Assembly: GCA_947475795.1 (NCBI GenBank)
Contig: CANJOX010000030.1
Coordinates: 1-15,097 of the forward strand
Direction of reading: 5' to 3'
DNA length: 15,097 nucleotides
From: Gemmatimonadota bacterium
Lineage (GTDB): Bacteria; Gemmatimonadota; Gemmatimonadetes; Gemmatimonadales; Gemmatimonadaceae
Notes under the pieces: model-generated
What the model saw: the letters and a program-made list of their open reading frames with translations, nothing else
Told to the model about the DNA's origin: nothing
Databases searched by the model: none
In this document: one piece after another, positions 1-7,864 of the stretch
Numbering within the stretch: position 1 is the first letter of the stretch
How the letters are laid out: the number at the start of each line of letters is the position of its first letter
Made by a program: the position numbers and the translations under genes

Positions 1-301
1 AGATGTATTTCGCGGCGCTCCGCATCGATTGCAGCACGGGGCGAGACTCCTTGGGTCGGGAAAGCTGGACAAACAGAAAGGCACACGCACCTCCATGGGA
101 GAGGCGTATGCCGAAGAGTCCGGAAAGCTAGCCGCCGCGCCTCGGTAATAGCAAGACAGATGAGACTTCATGTGGCGGGGGCAGCGAATGGCTTCCCCGA
201 ACGGTCGTACCCTATAAGTTGCAGTCCGGCACCCCGGCTGCGCGCGCGGCCCGGGGACCTTGCACTGGGCTGGGAACCATCACCCTTTGGGCACTCGACG
301 G
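1..301. other. Upstream region without a supportable gene
   Basis: No convincing coding region is visible. One frame (2-148) is open from the window edge to a TAA, and another is open through to 393, but the first has weak third-position GC and the second is very Arg-rich, so neither looks like a real gene tail. The DNA can form small hairpins: CTCC/GGAG at 91-101, GAGGCG (101-106) with CGCCTC (138-143), and a GGGG..AGC/GCT..CCCC stem at 178-198. It may be the 3' part of a structured RNA or a long leader of the gene at 302. I could not match it to tmRNA, RNase P RNA, 4.5S RNA or a riboswitch class. Confidence 0.4.
213..218 (+). promoter_or_regulatory. Weak -10-like box before the TPR gene
   Basis: TATAAG stands out in GC-rich DNA about 84 bases before the ATG at 302. 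No recognisable -35 box lies 16-18 bases upstream; that space is occupied by the hairpin at 178-198. It could serve the long cluster, but the support is only the hexamer and its position. Confidence 0.2.
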
Positions 302-2392
302 ATGAGCACAGCTGCCCGGATCGACGAACTCCGGATCAAGTTCGCGGACAACCCACGCCGCTACTTCGCGCCCCTGGCGAACGAGCTCCGTAAGGCGGGA
401 AATCTGTCGGAGGCGATCGCCCTCTGCCGCGAGTTCCTGCCTCGGCAGCCTGAGCACATGAGTGGATACATCGTGTTCGGGCAGGCCCTGCACGAGTCTG
501 GGGAGTGGGCTGAGGCACGCGCCGTCTTCGAGCAGGCCCTTGCGCTCGATCCCGAGAACCTCAAGGCGCTCCGCTATCTGGGCGACATCGCCAGACTCGA
601 AGGCGATCCCGCGTCAGCGCGTCGTTGGTACGAGCGCGTCCTCGAGGCCGACCCGCGGAACGATGATATTGCCGAACAGTTGGCTGCGTTAACGATGGTG
701 CCCGCGGTTCCGACGCCGCCCCGTGCCGTGTTGCCGGTTCCTCCCGTCGGGTCGGCGGTGCCCTTCGATGGCGCGCTCGTTGCGGCAGATGTCGGTGCGA
801 TCGATGCGCCCCTCCCGGCGCCCGTCGCCTTACAGCTGCAGACGCCGTTCGACGCGAGCACGGCGGTCACGTCATCCAGCGCCGTGCGCGACGATCTGCC
901 ATTGCTCGATCTCGAGGCATTGGAGGCGGCCGGCGTCCGTGAGGCGTCACCGTCGACGTCTTTGGGTGAACCCGTCGCGGACACGTGGGATGACGCTCCC
1001 CCGCCCGACACGGGCGTGTCGACGGCCGAGTCGGGAACGTTCGATGTCGAAGTCTCCGTTCCCGTCGTCATTTCAGAGGCGCCGACTGATGATCCGTTCG
1101 GATTTTCTGAATTGGTCCCGGCCGCGGAGGCGTTCGAGGAGGGGTTGCTGGCGCCGGAATGGCCCGACACGACGGCCTTGATCGAACGCATGGATGCGCC
1201 GCGAGCCCCCACGCCGCCCGTCGTACCGGTGCCGCCCTCCGCTGTGGAGGCATTCGGCATGGAACCGGGTGACACCGTGCACATCCCGCTGGACGACTCG
1301 TGGGACGAGCCGATGGACGAGCCGGTCGCCGAGTTGCCGGACGAGCCGCTGCCCGAACTGCCGCGTATCGCCGAAGCGTCGGAGACCGGCGCGCTCGCAT
1401 GGTCAGTCCCTGCGCCGGAGACCGCGCCCGTTGCGGCAGTGGCCGACGACATGGTCGCGGTCACCGAGGATGTTCCGCTGGCCGTGGTGGCCGCACCTGA
1501 GACGCCGGTAACCGCACCAGTTCTCGACGACACTGCATTTGACGACGCGATGGCTCAGGAGCCGTCGATGCTCCCCGCGTTGCAGAACGACGTGGTGGCG
1601 GAGCCCGATCAGGTCGATGACGCCGAGGGTGTGTCCGACGAGTCATCGGCGACGGCCTTCGTGACGGAAACGATGGGGGAGTTGCTGGTCGCGCAGGGAT
1701 TCACGTCCCGCGCCGTCACGGTGTACGAAGAGCTGGTGCGCCGTCGCCCCTACGATCCCGTCCTCGCATCGCGTCTCTCTGAATTGCAGGACCGATTGTC
1801 CGCTGATCAAGCGCCTCTCGTTCCCCGGATGTCTACGCCGGCGTGGACTCCGCCCCTCGAGGCGCAGGCTCCGGCCGATTCCGGCGCCGAAGGGAGCCGT
1901 CTCACGGCACGCGATCGTTTTTCGCGGCTCGCCGCGCGGCGGGTGCCGCGGCGTACACCGCCGAGGGCATCGGTGGCGGTGTCGGCCGAGGGGTTCGAGT
2001 CATTGTTCAGCGGTGAGGCCTCCCGGTCGGATGATCAGGCGGCACGCGCGTTGGCCGATGCGTTCGCACCGATTGACCTCGAGTCGGACGCCGGCGCGGG
2101 TGTCCCGTTCGATGTGTCGATGCTGAGTGGCCCCGGGCGGGCAGAGACACCGGCGCGGTCGGCGACCCCACTCGTGTCCGAAGCGGTCAGCGAGACGGCC
2201 GCGGACCCGTTCTCGTTCGATCGGTTCTTCCCCGATCCCGCGACGGCCGCGCCGAGTACGAGGGCGACGCCCACACAGACGCCCGTCGCGCCGGTACCGA
2301 CCCCGACATCGGGTGCGGACATCCCCCCGGCCACCGTGAGTGACGACCTGGCGCAGTTTTCCGCCTGGCTGAAAGGGCTCGGCAACGTATGA
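302..2392 (+). CDS. TPR protein with long Pro/Ala/Asp/Glu-rich region
   Basis: A 696-residue protein of unknown specific role. The N-terminus holds about three tetratricopeptide repeats (residues ~21-119, with signatures such as LANELRKAGNLSEAIALCREF and ALDPENLKALRYLG), which normally act as protein-docking surfaces. Residues ~130-445 are low-complexity, acidic and Pro/Ala/Val-rich, probably disordered. A further TPR-like hairpin lies at ~450-500 (MGELLVAQGFTSRAVTVYEE), then a basic patch at ~537-556 and a second disordered stretch. The chain ends in a short helix-like motif, FSAWLKGLGNV. No signal peptide or membrane segment is seen. I chose ATG 302 because the 14 extra residues from an upstream ATG at 260 (MHWAGNHHPLGTRR) look non-coding. 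Its stop overlaps the aroQ start (ATGA), implying coupling. A scaffold role is inference. Confidence 0.85.
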   Translation: MSTAARIDELRIKFADNPRRYFAPLANELRKAGNLSEAIALCREFLPRQPEHMSGYIVFGQALHESGEWAEARAVFEQALALDPENLKALRYLGDIARLEGDPASARRWYERVLEADPRNDDIAEQLAALTMVPAVPTPPRAVLPVPPVGSAVPFDGALVAADVGAIDAPLPAPVALQLQTPFDASTAVTSSSAVRDDLPLLDLEALEAAGVREASPSTSLGEPVADTWDDAPPPDTGVSTAESGTFDVEVSVPVVISEAPTDDPFGFSELVPAAEAFEEGLLAPEWPDTTALIERMDAPRAPTPPVVPVPPSAVEAFGMEPGDTVHIPLDDSWDEPMDEPVAELPDEPLPELPRIAEASETGALAWSVPAPETAPVAAVADDMVAVTEDVPLAVVAAPETPVTAPVLDDTAFDDAMAQEPSMLPALQNDVVAEPDQVDDAEGVSDESSATAFVTETMGELLVAQGFTSRAVTVYEELVRRRPYDPVLASRLSELQDRLSADQAPLVPRMSTPAWTPPLEAQAPADSGAEGSRLTARDRFSRLAARRVPRRTPPRASVAVSAEGFESLFSGEASRSDDQAARALADAFAPIDLESDAGAGVPFDVSMLSGPGRAETPARSATPLVSEAVSETAADPFSFDRFFPDPATAAPSTRATPTQTPVAPVPTPTSGADIPPATVSDDLAQFSAWLKGLGNV

Positions 2393-2829
2393 TCGTCGGG
2401 ATGCTGAACGGCCCGAATCTCAATCTGTTGGGGACGCGCGAGCCACAGATCTACGGCACGGCGACGCTCGACGACATCACCGTCGCGCTCACTGGCGTGG
2501 CGGCGGGGCTCGGCGTCGAACTCCGGGCGGCGCAGTCCAACGTGGAGGGCGTCATGATCGACATCCTCCACGGTTGGCGGGGGGTCGTGCATGGGGTCGT
2601 GGTGAACGCCGGCGCCTACACGCACACCTCGCTGGCGCTACGCGACGCGTTCACGGCGACGTCGATTCCGTTTGTCGAGGTCCACTTGTCAAACGTGTAC
2701 GCGCGCGAGCGCGAGCGGCATCACAGCATGCTGGCCAGTGCGGCGATCGGCACGGTGACCGGTTTGGGCGCCGACGGATATGAGTTCGCGCTGCGGGGGC
2801 TCGTCGCCGCGCTCCGCCGCGGGGCGTGA
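2389..2829 (+). CDS. aroQ: Type II 3-dehydroquinate dehydratase
   Basis: Catalyses dehydration of 3-dehydroquinate to 3-dehydroshikimate, the third step of the shikimate pathway, in the cytosol; the type II enzyme is a dodecamer. At 146 residues it has the usual family length. Visible motifs are GPNLNLLGTREPQIYG with the catalytic Tyr22, QSNVEG (50-54), NAGAYTHTS with Asn73 and His79, and EVHLSNVYARE with the catalytic His99 and Arg106, followed by the typical RHHS-like end (here RHHS at 110-113). The ATG overlaps the TPR stop by four bases and the stop TGA overlaps the GTG of the next gene, so translation of the three genes is probably coupled. AroQ next to an M24 peptidase and accB is a conserved bacterial neighbourhood. 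Confidence 0.97.
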   Translation: MIVGMLNGPNLNLLGTREPQIYGTATLDDITVALTGVAAGLGVELRAAQSNVEGVMIDILHGWRGVVHGVVVNAGAYTHTSLALRDAFTATSIPFVEVHLSNVYARERERHHSMLASAAIGTVTGLGADGYEFALRGLVAALRRGA

Positions 2830-3959
2830 ACGCGAGCACCGTCGAACCGGGGACCGGCGGCGCGGATGTCGCTGCCGACCGCCGGGGGGCGCGTCAGGGC
2901 GCGGTGCGGGAGGCACTCGCCAAGGCTGACTTGGATGCGCTCCTCGTCTCCTCGTTGCCGAATATCCGCTACCTCACCGGTTTCTCCGGGAGCAACGCGC
3001 TGCTGGTCATCACGGCCAGACACTGCGCGCTGCTCACCGACGTGCGCTACGCCACGCAGGTGGAGGACGAGGTGGGCGCGTCGGCGAACGTGCGCATCGA
3101 GCGGTCCAGCCTCTGGGACGGGCTCTGGGCGCAGCTGGCCGGCATGACGGGGGTCGACCGGGTCGGATTCGAGTCGGCGCATCTGGTGCACCACGACTTC
3201 GCGCGGCTTCTGGAGCAGGGGGCGCGATGGTCGTGGCGCCCGACCGCGGACATCGTGGAGCGTCTCCGGGTGGTAAAGGATGCCGGCGAATTGGCGCGCA
3301 TCGAGCGGGCGGTGGCGATCGCGGAGACGGCGTTGCGGGCCACCCTTCCGAAGTTGCGTGTCGGGCTGACGGAGACCGCGGTCGCCGGGATGCTCGAGCA
3401 ACAGCTCCGTGATGCCGGCAGCGAAGCCTTTCCGTTCCCGACCATCGTGGCGTCCGGTCCCCGGACGGCGCTTCCGCACGCCCGCGCCGGGCAGCGAGAG
3501 CTCGCGACCGGCGATTTCGTCCTGATTGATTTCGGGGCGGTCGCGGACGGATACTGCTCCGACATCACGCGGACGGTGGTGTTGGGCAAGGCCACGGCCG
3601 AGCAGCGGGACGTGTATGACATCGTGCTCGATGCGAATCTGCGCGCTTCGGGCGCGCTTCGGGCGGGAATGACGGGGATGGCTGCAGATGCGGTCGCAAG
3701 AGACTACATTGCCGCGCGTGGGTTCGGTGAGGCGTTCGGACACTCGCTCGGTCATGGGATCGGGTTGGAAGTGCACGAGTCACCCCGCCTGGCCCGAACC
3801 GTCGAGACTCCCCTCCCTGCCGGCACGGTCGTGACCGTTGAACCCGGGATCTACCGGGCGGGCTGGGGTGGGGTGAGAATCGAAGATGATGTGTTGGTGT
3901 CGGTCGCTGGTCCGAGGGTCCTCACCGGATTCCCTCGGCAGCTGCACGAGCTCTCCTGA
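2826..3959 (+). CDS. M24 family Xaa-Pro aminopeptidase
   Basis: A cytosolic metallopeptidase of 377 residues expected to remove N-terminal residues before proline or cleave Xaa-Pro peptides. The N-terminal creatinase-like domain covers ~25-150 (ALLVSSLPNIRYLTGFSGSNALLVI). The pita-bread catalytic domain covers ~160-370. The five dinuclear metal ligands are all present: Asp235 (IDFG), Asp246 (SDITRT), His310 (GHSLGHGIG), Glu339 (VEPGIY) and Glu353 (RIEDD), so it should be active. The start is GTG in a GTGA overlap with the aroQ stop; no nearer start keeps the N-domain. The protein resembles Bacillus YqhT, which also follows the type II dehydroquinase gene. PepP versus PepQ substrate preference cannot be settled from sequence, so no symbol is given. 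Confidence 0.93.
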   Translation: MNASTVEPGTGGADVAADRRGARQGAVREALAKADLDALLVSSLPNIRYLTGFSGSNALLVITARHCALLTDVRYATQVEDEVGASANVRIERSSLWDGLWAQLAGMTGVDRVGFESAHLVHHDFARLLEQGARWSWRPTADIVERLRVVKDAGELARIERAVAIAETALRATLPKLRVGLTETAVAGMLEQQLRDAGSEAFPFPTIVASGPRTALPHARAGQRELATGDFVLIDFGAVADGYCSDITRTVVLGKATAEQRDVYDIVLDANLRASGALRAGMTGMAADAVARDYIAARGFGEAFGHSLGHGIGLEVHESPRLARTVETPLPAGTVVTVEPGIYRAGWGGVRIEDDVLVSVAGPRVLTGFPRQLHELS

Positions 3960-4012
3960 TGTTTGTACCCTCGGCGCGACCCGCGCCGGTGATTCCCTTT
4001 GACTCCCCCGCC

Positions 4013-4513
4013 ATGATCGACCTGCGCTACGTGAAGAAGCTGATCGAGATGCTCGACGGCTCCACGGTGGATTCCATCGAGATCTCCTCAGACAAGGGGA
4101 TGAAGCTCCGCATCTCGAAGAGCTCCCAGCAGCGCGTCGCGGCCATGACCGTCGCTTCCCCGATCGCCGCGCCCGTGGCGATGGCCCCTGTGTTGCCCGC
4201 CGTCGGGGCGGAGCGTCCTGCAGGAGAGGGTGCGGTCGCGGCGCCGAAGGCCGAGGCACCGAAGGTCGCGCTGCTCGAGATCAAGTCGCCGATGGTGGGC
4301 ACGTACTATTCTGCTCCCGAGCCTGGCGCGAAGCCGTACGTGAATGTCGGCGATCGCATCAGCAAGGGGCAGATCGTGTGCATCATCGAGGCGATGAAGA
4401 TCATGAACGAGCTCGAGTCCGAATTCGATGGCGTGGTGCGTGAAGTGAACGTCACGGACACACACGCCGTCGAGTACGGCCAAGTGCTCTACCGCCTCGA
4501 CCCGACCGGCTGA
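4013..4513 (+). CDS. accB: Biotin carboxyl carrier protein of acetyl-CoA carboxylase
   Basis: Carries the biotin that shuttles CO2 from biotin carboxylase (AccC) to the carboxyltransferase (AccAD), giving malonyl-CoA for fatty-acid synthesis. From ATG 4013 it is 166 residues: an N-terminal helix typical of BCCP (MIDLRYVKKLIEMLDGS), an Ala/Pro-rich mobile linker (~45-85), and a C-terminal biotinyl domain (~90-166) with the EAMKIMNE motif, biotin being attached to Lys129. The thumb-like insertion of the bacterial BCCP is present (YYSAPEPGAKPYVNVGD). An in-frame ATG at 3959, overlapping the previous stop as TGATG, would add 18 residues (MFVPSARPAPVIPFDSPA) that the family lacks. I prefer 4013 on homology, but coupling makes 3959 a real alternative. 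Its partner accC lies beyond pilT. Confidence 0.95.
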   Translation: MIDLRYVKKLIEMLDGSTVDSIEISSDKGMKLRISKSSQQRVAAMTVASPIAAPVAMAPVLPAVGAERPAGEGAVAAPKAEAPKVALLEIKSPMVGTYYSAPEPGAKPYVNVGDRISKGQIVCIIEAMKIMNELESEFDGVVREVNVTDTHAVEYGQVLYRLDPTG

Positions 4514-4524
4514 GACGCTTCGAT

Positions 4525-5703
4525 ATGACGATGGTCCCCGGTGCTGTGCCTGCTCCTGTCAACGCGACGGGAGCCGGCACGGGCCTCGATTTAAAGGCGG
4601 CCCTCCAGCGAATGGTGCGCGAAGGCGCGTCCGACCTGCACCTGAAGGTCGGACGGCCTCCCACGCTGCGGTTGCACTCTGACCTCGTCCCGCTCGACAT
4701 GCCGCCGATGCGGCCCGAGGAACTCCGGTCGCTGGCGGAGCACCTGCTGCCTCCCGCGCAATTGCGGGAGTTCGTCGAGATGCGTGAGTCCGACTTCGCG
4801 ATCAACGTCCCGGGTATCGGACGATTCCGCGTCAACGCGTACCAGCAAAAGGGGACGGTCGCCTTCGCGATGCGCGCCATCGCGCATGCGGCGGCGTCGA
4901 TCCGTGATCTGCATCTCCCGCCGGTGCTGGAGCAGTTGGCGCTCAAGCCCCGCGGACTCGTGCTCGTGACCGGTGTGACCGGCTCCGGCAAGAGCACGGC
5001 GCTGGCGGCGATGCTGCACCACATCAACGAGCGGCGCAGCGCGAACATCATCACGATCGAGGATCCGATCGAGTTCGTGCATCGGGATGTGCAGAGCCAC
5101 ATCAATCAGCGCGAGGTGGGCACCGATACCGCGTCCTTCGCGCAGGCACTGCGCCGTGTGCTGCGACAGGATCCCGACGTGATCATGATCGGTGAAATCC
5201 GTGACCTCGAGACGCTGGACGTGGCCCTCAAGGCCGCCGGCACCGGGCATTTGGTCTTCTCGACGCTCCACACCACCGATGCTACGCTGACGATCAACCG
5301 GATGCTTTCCTTCTACCCGCCGCATCAGCAGGGCGAAGTGCGCTTCGCGCTCGCGAATGCGCTGTCGTCGGTCGTGTCGCTCCGACTGGTGCCGCGGGCA
5401 GATCGTCCGGGTCGGGTGCCGGCCTGCGAGGTTCTGGTGAATACCGAGGCGGTGCGCGACCAGATCCGGGATGTGTCGGCCACGCTCAATATTCCTGACC
5501 TGATCAAGGAGGGGAGTGTGGCGTACGGCATGCAAAGCTTCGACCAGTCCCTGATGAACTGGTTTTCGCGGGGCGTGATCTCCTATGAAAGCGCCCTGTA
5601 CCACGCGACCAACCCGGCGGAGTTTGCGCTCCGCGTTCAGGGGGTCGATGGCACCAGCGATACCAACTGGGATGGGTTCCGGCAGGGCAGCAGCGCGCTC
5701 TGA
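4525..5703 (+). CDS. pilT: Type IV pilus retraction ATPase PilT
   Basis: A cytoplasmic hexameric ATPase that powers depolymerisation of type IV pilin, giving twitching motility and often DNA uptake. It has 392 residues, slightly longer than the usual ~345-370, because of an Ala/Pro-rich N-terminal tail and a C-terminal extension. Seen in order: N-terminal PAS-like domain ([12 protein letters not shown]), Walker [10 protein letters not shown] with Lys156, Asp box ([10 protein letters not shown], ~178-188), Walker [10 protein letters not shown] with catalytic Glu224, and His box [13 protein letters not shown] (~241-253). The segment [21 protein letters not shown] stands where PilT has its AIRNLIRE motif. 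PilU or a second PilT paralogue is the main alternative. It starts 11 bases after accB with no clear ribosome site. No other pilus gene is nearby; its place between accB and accC is unusual. Confidence 0.93.
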   Translation: MTMVPGAVPAPVNATGAGTGLDLKAALQRMVREGASDLHLKVGRPPTLRLHSDLVPLDMPPMRPEELRSLAEHLLPPAQLREFVEMRESDFAINVPGIGRFRVNAYQQKGTVAFAMRAIAHAAASIRDLHLPPVLEQLALKPRGLVLVTGVTGSGKSTALAAMLHHINERRSANIITIEDPIEFVHRDVQSHINQREVGTDTASFAQALRRVLRQDPDVIMIGEIRDLETLDVALKAAGTGHLVFSTLHTTDATLTINRMLSFYPPHQQGEVRFALANALSSVVSLRLVPRADRPGRVPACEVLVNTEAVRDQIRDVSATLNIPDLIKEGSVAYGMQSFDQSLMNWFSRGVISYESALYHATNPAEFALRVQGVDGTSDTNWDGFRQGSSAL

Positions 5704-5723
5704 TCGGCGGCGGCGGGACTGGC

Positions 5724-5743
5724 GGCAGGGCAGGGACCCTGCC
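5724..5743 (+). promoter_or_regulatory. Hairpin just before the accC start
   Basis: GGCAGGG (5724-5730) pairs perfectly with CCCTGCC (5737-5743) around a six-base loop, ending ten bases before the accC ATG. There is no T-run after it, so a simple terminator is unlikely. It occupies the place of a ribosome binding site and could modulate accC translation or stop 3' decay of the pilT message. This is a structural reading of the DNA only. Confidence 0.45.
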
Positions 5744-5753
5744 ACCATACGGC

Positions 5754-7112
5754 ATGTTCAAAAAGGTCCTGATCGCCAATCGCGGTGAGATCGCTCTCCG
5801 CGTCATACGCGCCTGCCGCGAACTCGAGGTCCAGACGGTCGCCGTCTATTCCGAGGCCGACCGTGAGTCGCTCCACGTCCGGTTCGCCGACGACGACGTC
5901 TGTATCGGGCCCGCACCGGGGCGCGATTCCTACCTGAAGATTCCGCGCTTGATCGCGGCCGCGGAGATCACCGGGGCCGACGCGATCCACCCCGGGTACG
6001 GTTTCCTCGCCGAGAACGCGGAATTCGCCGAGACCTGCCGCGCCTCGGGGATTGCCTTCATCGGCCCGACACCGGAGCAAATCCGTGTGATGGGCGACAA
6101 GGCCTCGGCGCGGCGCGCCATGGCCGAATGTGGAGTGCCGATCGTACCGGGGTCGCCGGGACCGGTGGACGACCCCGAAGAGGCGCTCGAGTTCGCGCGC
6201 GGGATCGGCTTCCCCGTCATCATCAAGGCGGCTGCCGGCGGCGGTGGCAAGGGAATGCGCGTCGCGCGTGATCCGGATGATTTCCTCCGCTCGTTCCAGC
6301 TCGCGCGCTCCGAGGCGCTCTCGGCCTTCGGCAACGGCGACGTGTACGTCGAGAAATTTCTCGAACGCCCGCGCCACGTCGAATTTCAGGTGATGGGCGA
6401 CATGCATGGCAACGTGATTCACCTCGGTGAGCGCGATTGCTCGGTGCAGCGCCGTCACCAGAAGCTGATCGAAGAGGCGCCGTGCCCGGTGATGACCCCG
6501 GAGTTGCGCGAGCGGATGGGCGAGGCGGCGGTGCGTGGCGCCAAGGCGATCAACTACGTCGGCGCTGGCACGGTGGAGATGCTGCTCGACGAAGACGGCT
6601 CGTTCTTCTTCATGGAGATGAACACGCGCATCCAGGTGGAGCATCCCGTCACCGAAATGCTGACCGGCGTCGATCTCGTGAAGGAGCAGATCCGGGTCGC
6701 GTCAGGGTTGCCGCTCTCGGTCCTGGCGACGCCGGCATTCCGCGGGCATGTCATCGAGTGCCGCGTGAACGCCGAGGATCCGGCGCGCAATTTCCAGCCG
6801 TCTCCGGGCAGGCTCGACGTGTTTCATCAGCCTGGCGGTCCCGGCGTGCGGGTGGATACGCACGCGTACGCCGGTTACACCGTGCCGCCGTTCTACGACT
6901 CGATGATCGCCAAGCTCATCGTGCAGGGCAACACGCGGGAAGAGGCGCTCAAGCGCATGCAGATCGCCCTTGAGAGTTTTGTCATCGAAGGGGTGAAGAC
7001 CACGATGCCATTTCTCGCCCGTGTCATGCAGCACCCCGCCTTCAAGGCGGGCAAGGTGCACACCAAGTGGCTCGAGCTCGAGGGGGCTGACCTCCTGAAG
7101 GAACCAGCGTAG
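5754..7112 (+). CDS. accC: Biotin carboxylase subunit of acetyl-CoA carboxylase
   Basis: ATP-dependent carboxylation of BCCP-bound biotin using bicarbonate, the first half-reaction of acetyl-CoA carboxylase, in the cytosol. The 452 residues match the stand-alone subunit (~450), not a fused pyruvate or acyl-CoA carboxylase. Domains: N-terminal biotin carboxylase fold (1-~112, [30 protein letters not shown]), ATP-grasp (~114-320) with the glycine loop [24 protein letters not shown] and [14 protein letters not shown], and the C-terminal domain (ECRVNAEDP onward). Catalytic Arg292 and Glu296 fall at the same numbers as in the E. coli enzyme. A 50-base gap with a hairpin separates it from pilT and no Shine-Dalgarno is visible. 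Its stop TAG shares a base with the GTG of comB. Confidence 0.97.
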   Translation: MFKKVLIANRGEIALRVIRACRELEVQTVAVYSEADRESLHVRFADDDVCIGPAPGRDSYLKIPRLIAAAEITGADAIHPGYGFLAENAEFAETCRASGIAFIGPTPEQIRVMGDKASARRAMAECGVPIVPGSPGPVDDPEEALEFARGIGFPVIIKAAAGGGGKGMRVARDPDDFLRSFQLARSEALSAFGNGDVYVEKFLERPRHVEFQVMGDMHGNVIHLGERDCSVQRRHQKLIEEAPCPVMTPELRERMGEAAVRGAKAINYVGAGTVEMLLDEDGSFFFMEMNTRIQVEHPVTEMLTGVDLVKEQIRVASGLPLSVLATPAFRGHVIECRVNAEDPARNFQPSPGRLDVFHQPGGPGVRVDTHAYAGYTVPPFYDSMIAKLIVQGNTREEALKRMQIALESFVIEGVKTTMPFLARVMQHPAFKAGKVHTKWLELEGADLLKEPA

Positions 7113-7861
7113 TGCGGATCGATGTGCTGCTCGGCGAGGCGCACATCGTGCCGGCCGATGTGGCCGATCGGGTCGTGGTGGTGATCGACGTGCTGCGGGC
7201 GGCAACGACTGTGGCAGCGGCGCTGCACGCGGGGGCGCGGACGGTGATCCCGTTCGAAACAGTCGAGGAGACGGCACAGCGCGCGCGCGGGTTTGCGCGG
7301 GGCGAGGTGCTGCTGGCGGGGGAACGGCGAATGGTCCGCATTGACGGGTTCGACCTCGGCAATTCCCCCACGGAGTTCACGCCGGCCGCGGTGGCGGGGC
7401 GGACCATCCTGTTTACGACAACCAACGGGACGATGGCGCTGGTGGCATCGCACGGCGCGCGTGCGTGCTTTCTGGCCGCCTTCGTCACGGCAGCGGCGAC
7501 GATCGCTTCGGTCCGCATGCTCGTCGCCGAGGGTGCCGACGTGACCATCATCTGCGCCGGGCATGAGCGGCGCGTCGCGCTCGAAGACGTCGTCTGTGCG
7601 GGGCGACTCGTCCGCGGCATTACCGCCGGTCGTGACGGCGTGGTCCGTGGAGACGGGGCTCGAGTGGCGGAGTTGGTGGAGCGGCCGTTTCAGGGAGGCG
7701 TCGGCACCGTGCGCTCGGAGGCGGTTCACGCGTCCTCGCTCGCCGCCGCCGGCTTTGCCCACGATGTCGAACACGCGCTCCGGCTTGATCAGTATGACCG
7801 TGCCGTGCGCTATCGTGACCGTCAGCTGCAGCTCGATCCCGCGACCCCTGCGGAGAACTGA
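7112..7861 (+). CDS. comB: ComB-like 2-phosphosulfolactate phosphatase
   Basis: Member of the ComB family, which hydrolyses (R)-2-phospho-3-sulfolactate to sulfolactate with Mg2+ in coenzyme M synthesis of methanogens; many bacteria carry homologues with unclear roles. The 249 residues show the family blocks: VVVIDVLRAATT (22-33), LAGER (68-72), FDLGNSPTEF (80-89), TTTNGT (102-107), CAGHERRVALEDVVCAG (148-164), and the C-terminal DVEHALRLDQYDRAVRYRDR. The GTG start overlaps the accC stop (TAGTG) and has an AAGGA ribosome site at 7098-7102. It is followed after three bases by ftsK. No ComA or ComC partner is in the window, so the physiological substrate is open: sulfolactate metabolism or another phosphate ester is possible. 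Family membership is firm; function is transferred. Confidence 0.85.
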   Translation: MRIDVLLGEAHIVPADVADRVVVVIDVLRAATTVAAALHAGARTVIPFETVEETAQRARGFARGEVLLAGERRMVRIDGFDLGNSPTEFTPAAVAGRTILFTTTNGTMALVASHGARACFLAAFVTAAATIASVRMLVAEGADVTIICAGHERRVALEDVVCAGRLVRGITAGRDGVVRGDGARVAELVERPFQGGVGTVRSEAVHASSLAAAGFAHDVEHALRLDQYDRAVRYRDRQLQLDPATPAEN

Positions 7862-7864
7862 CCG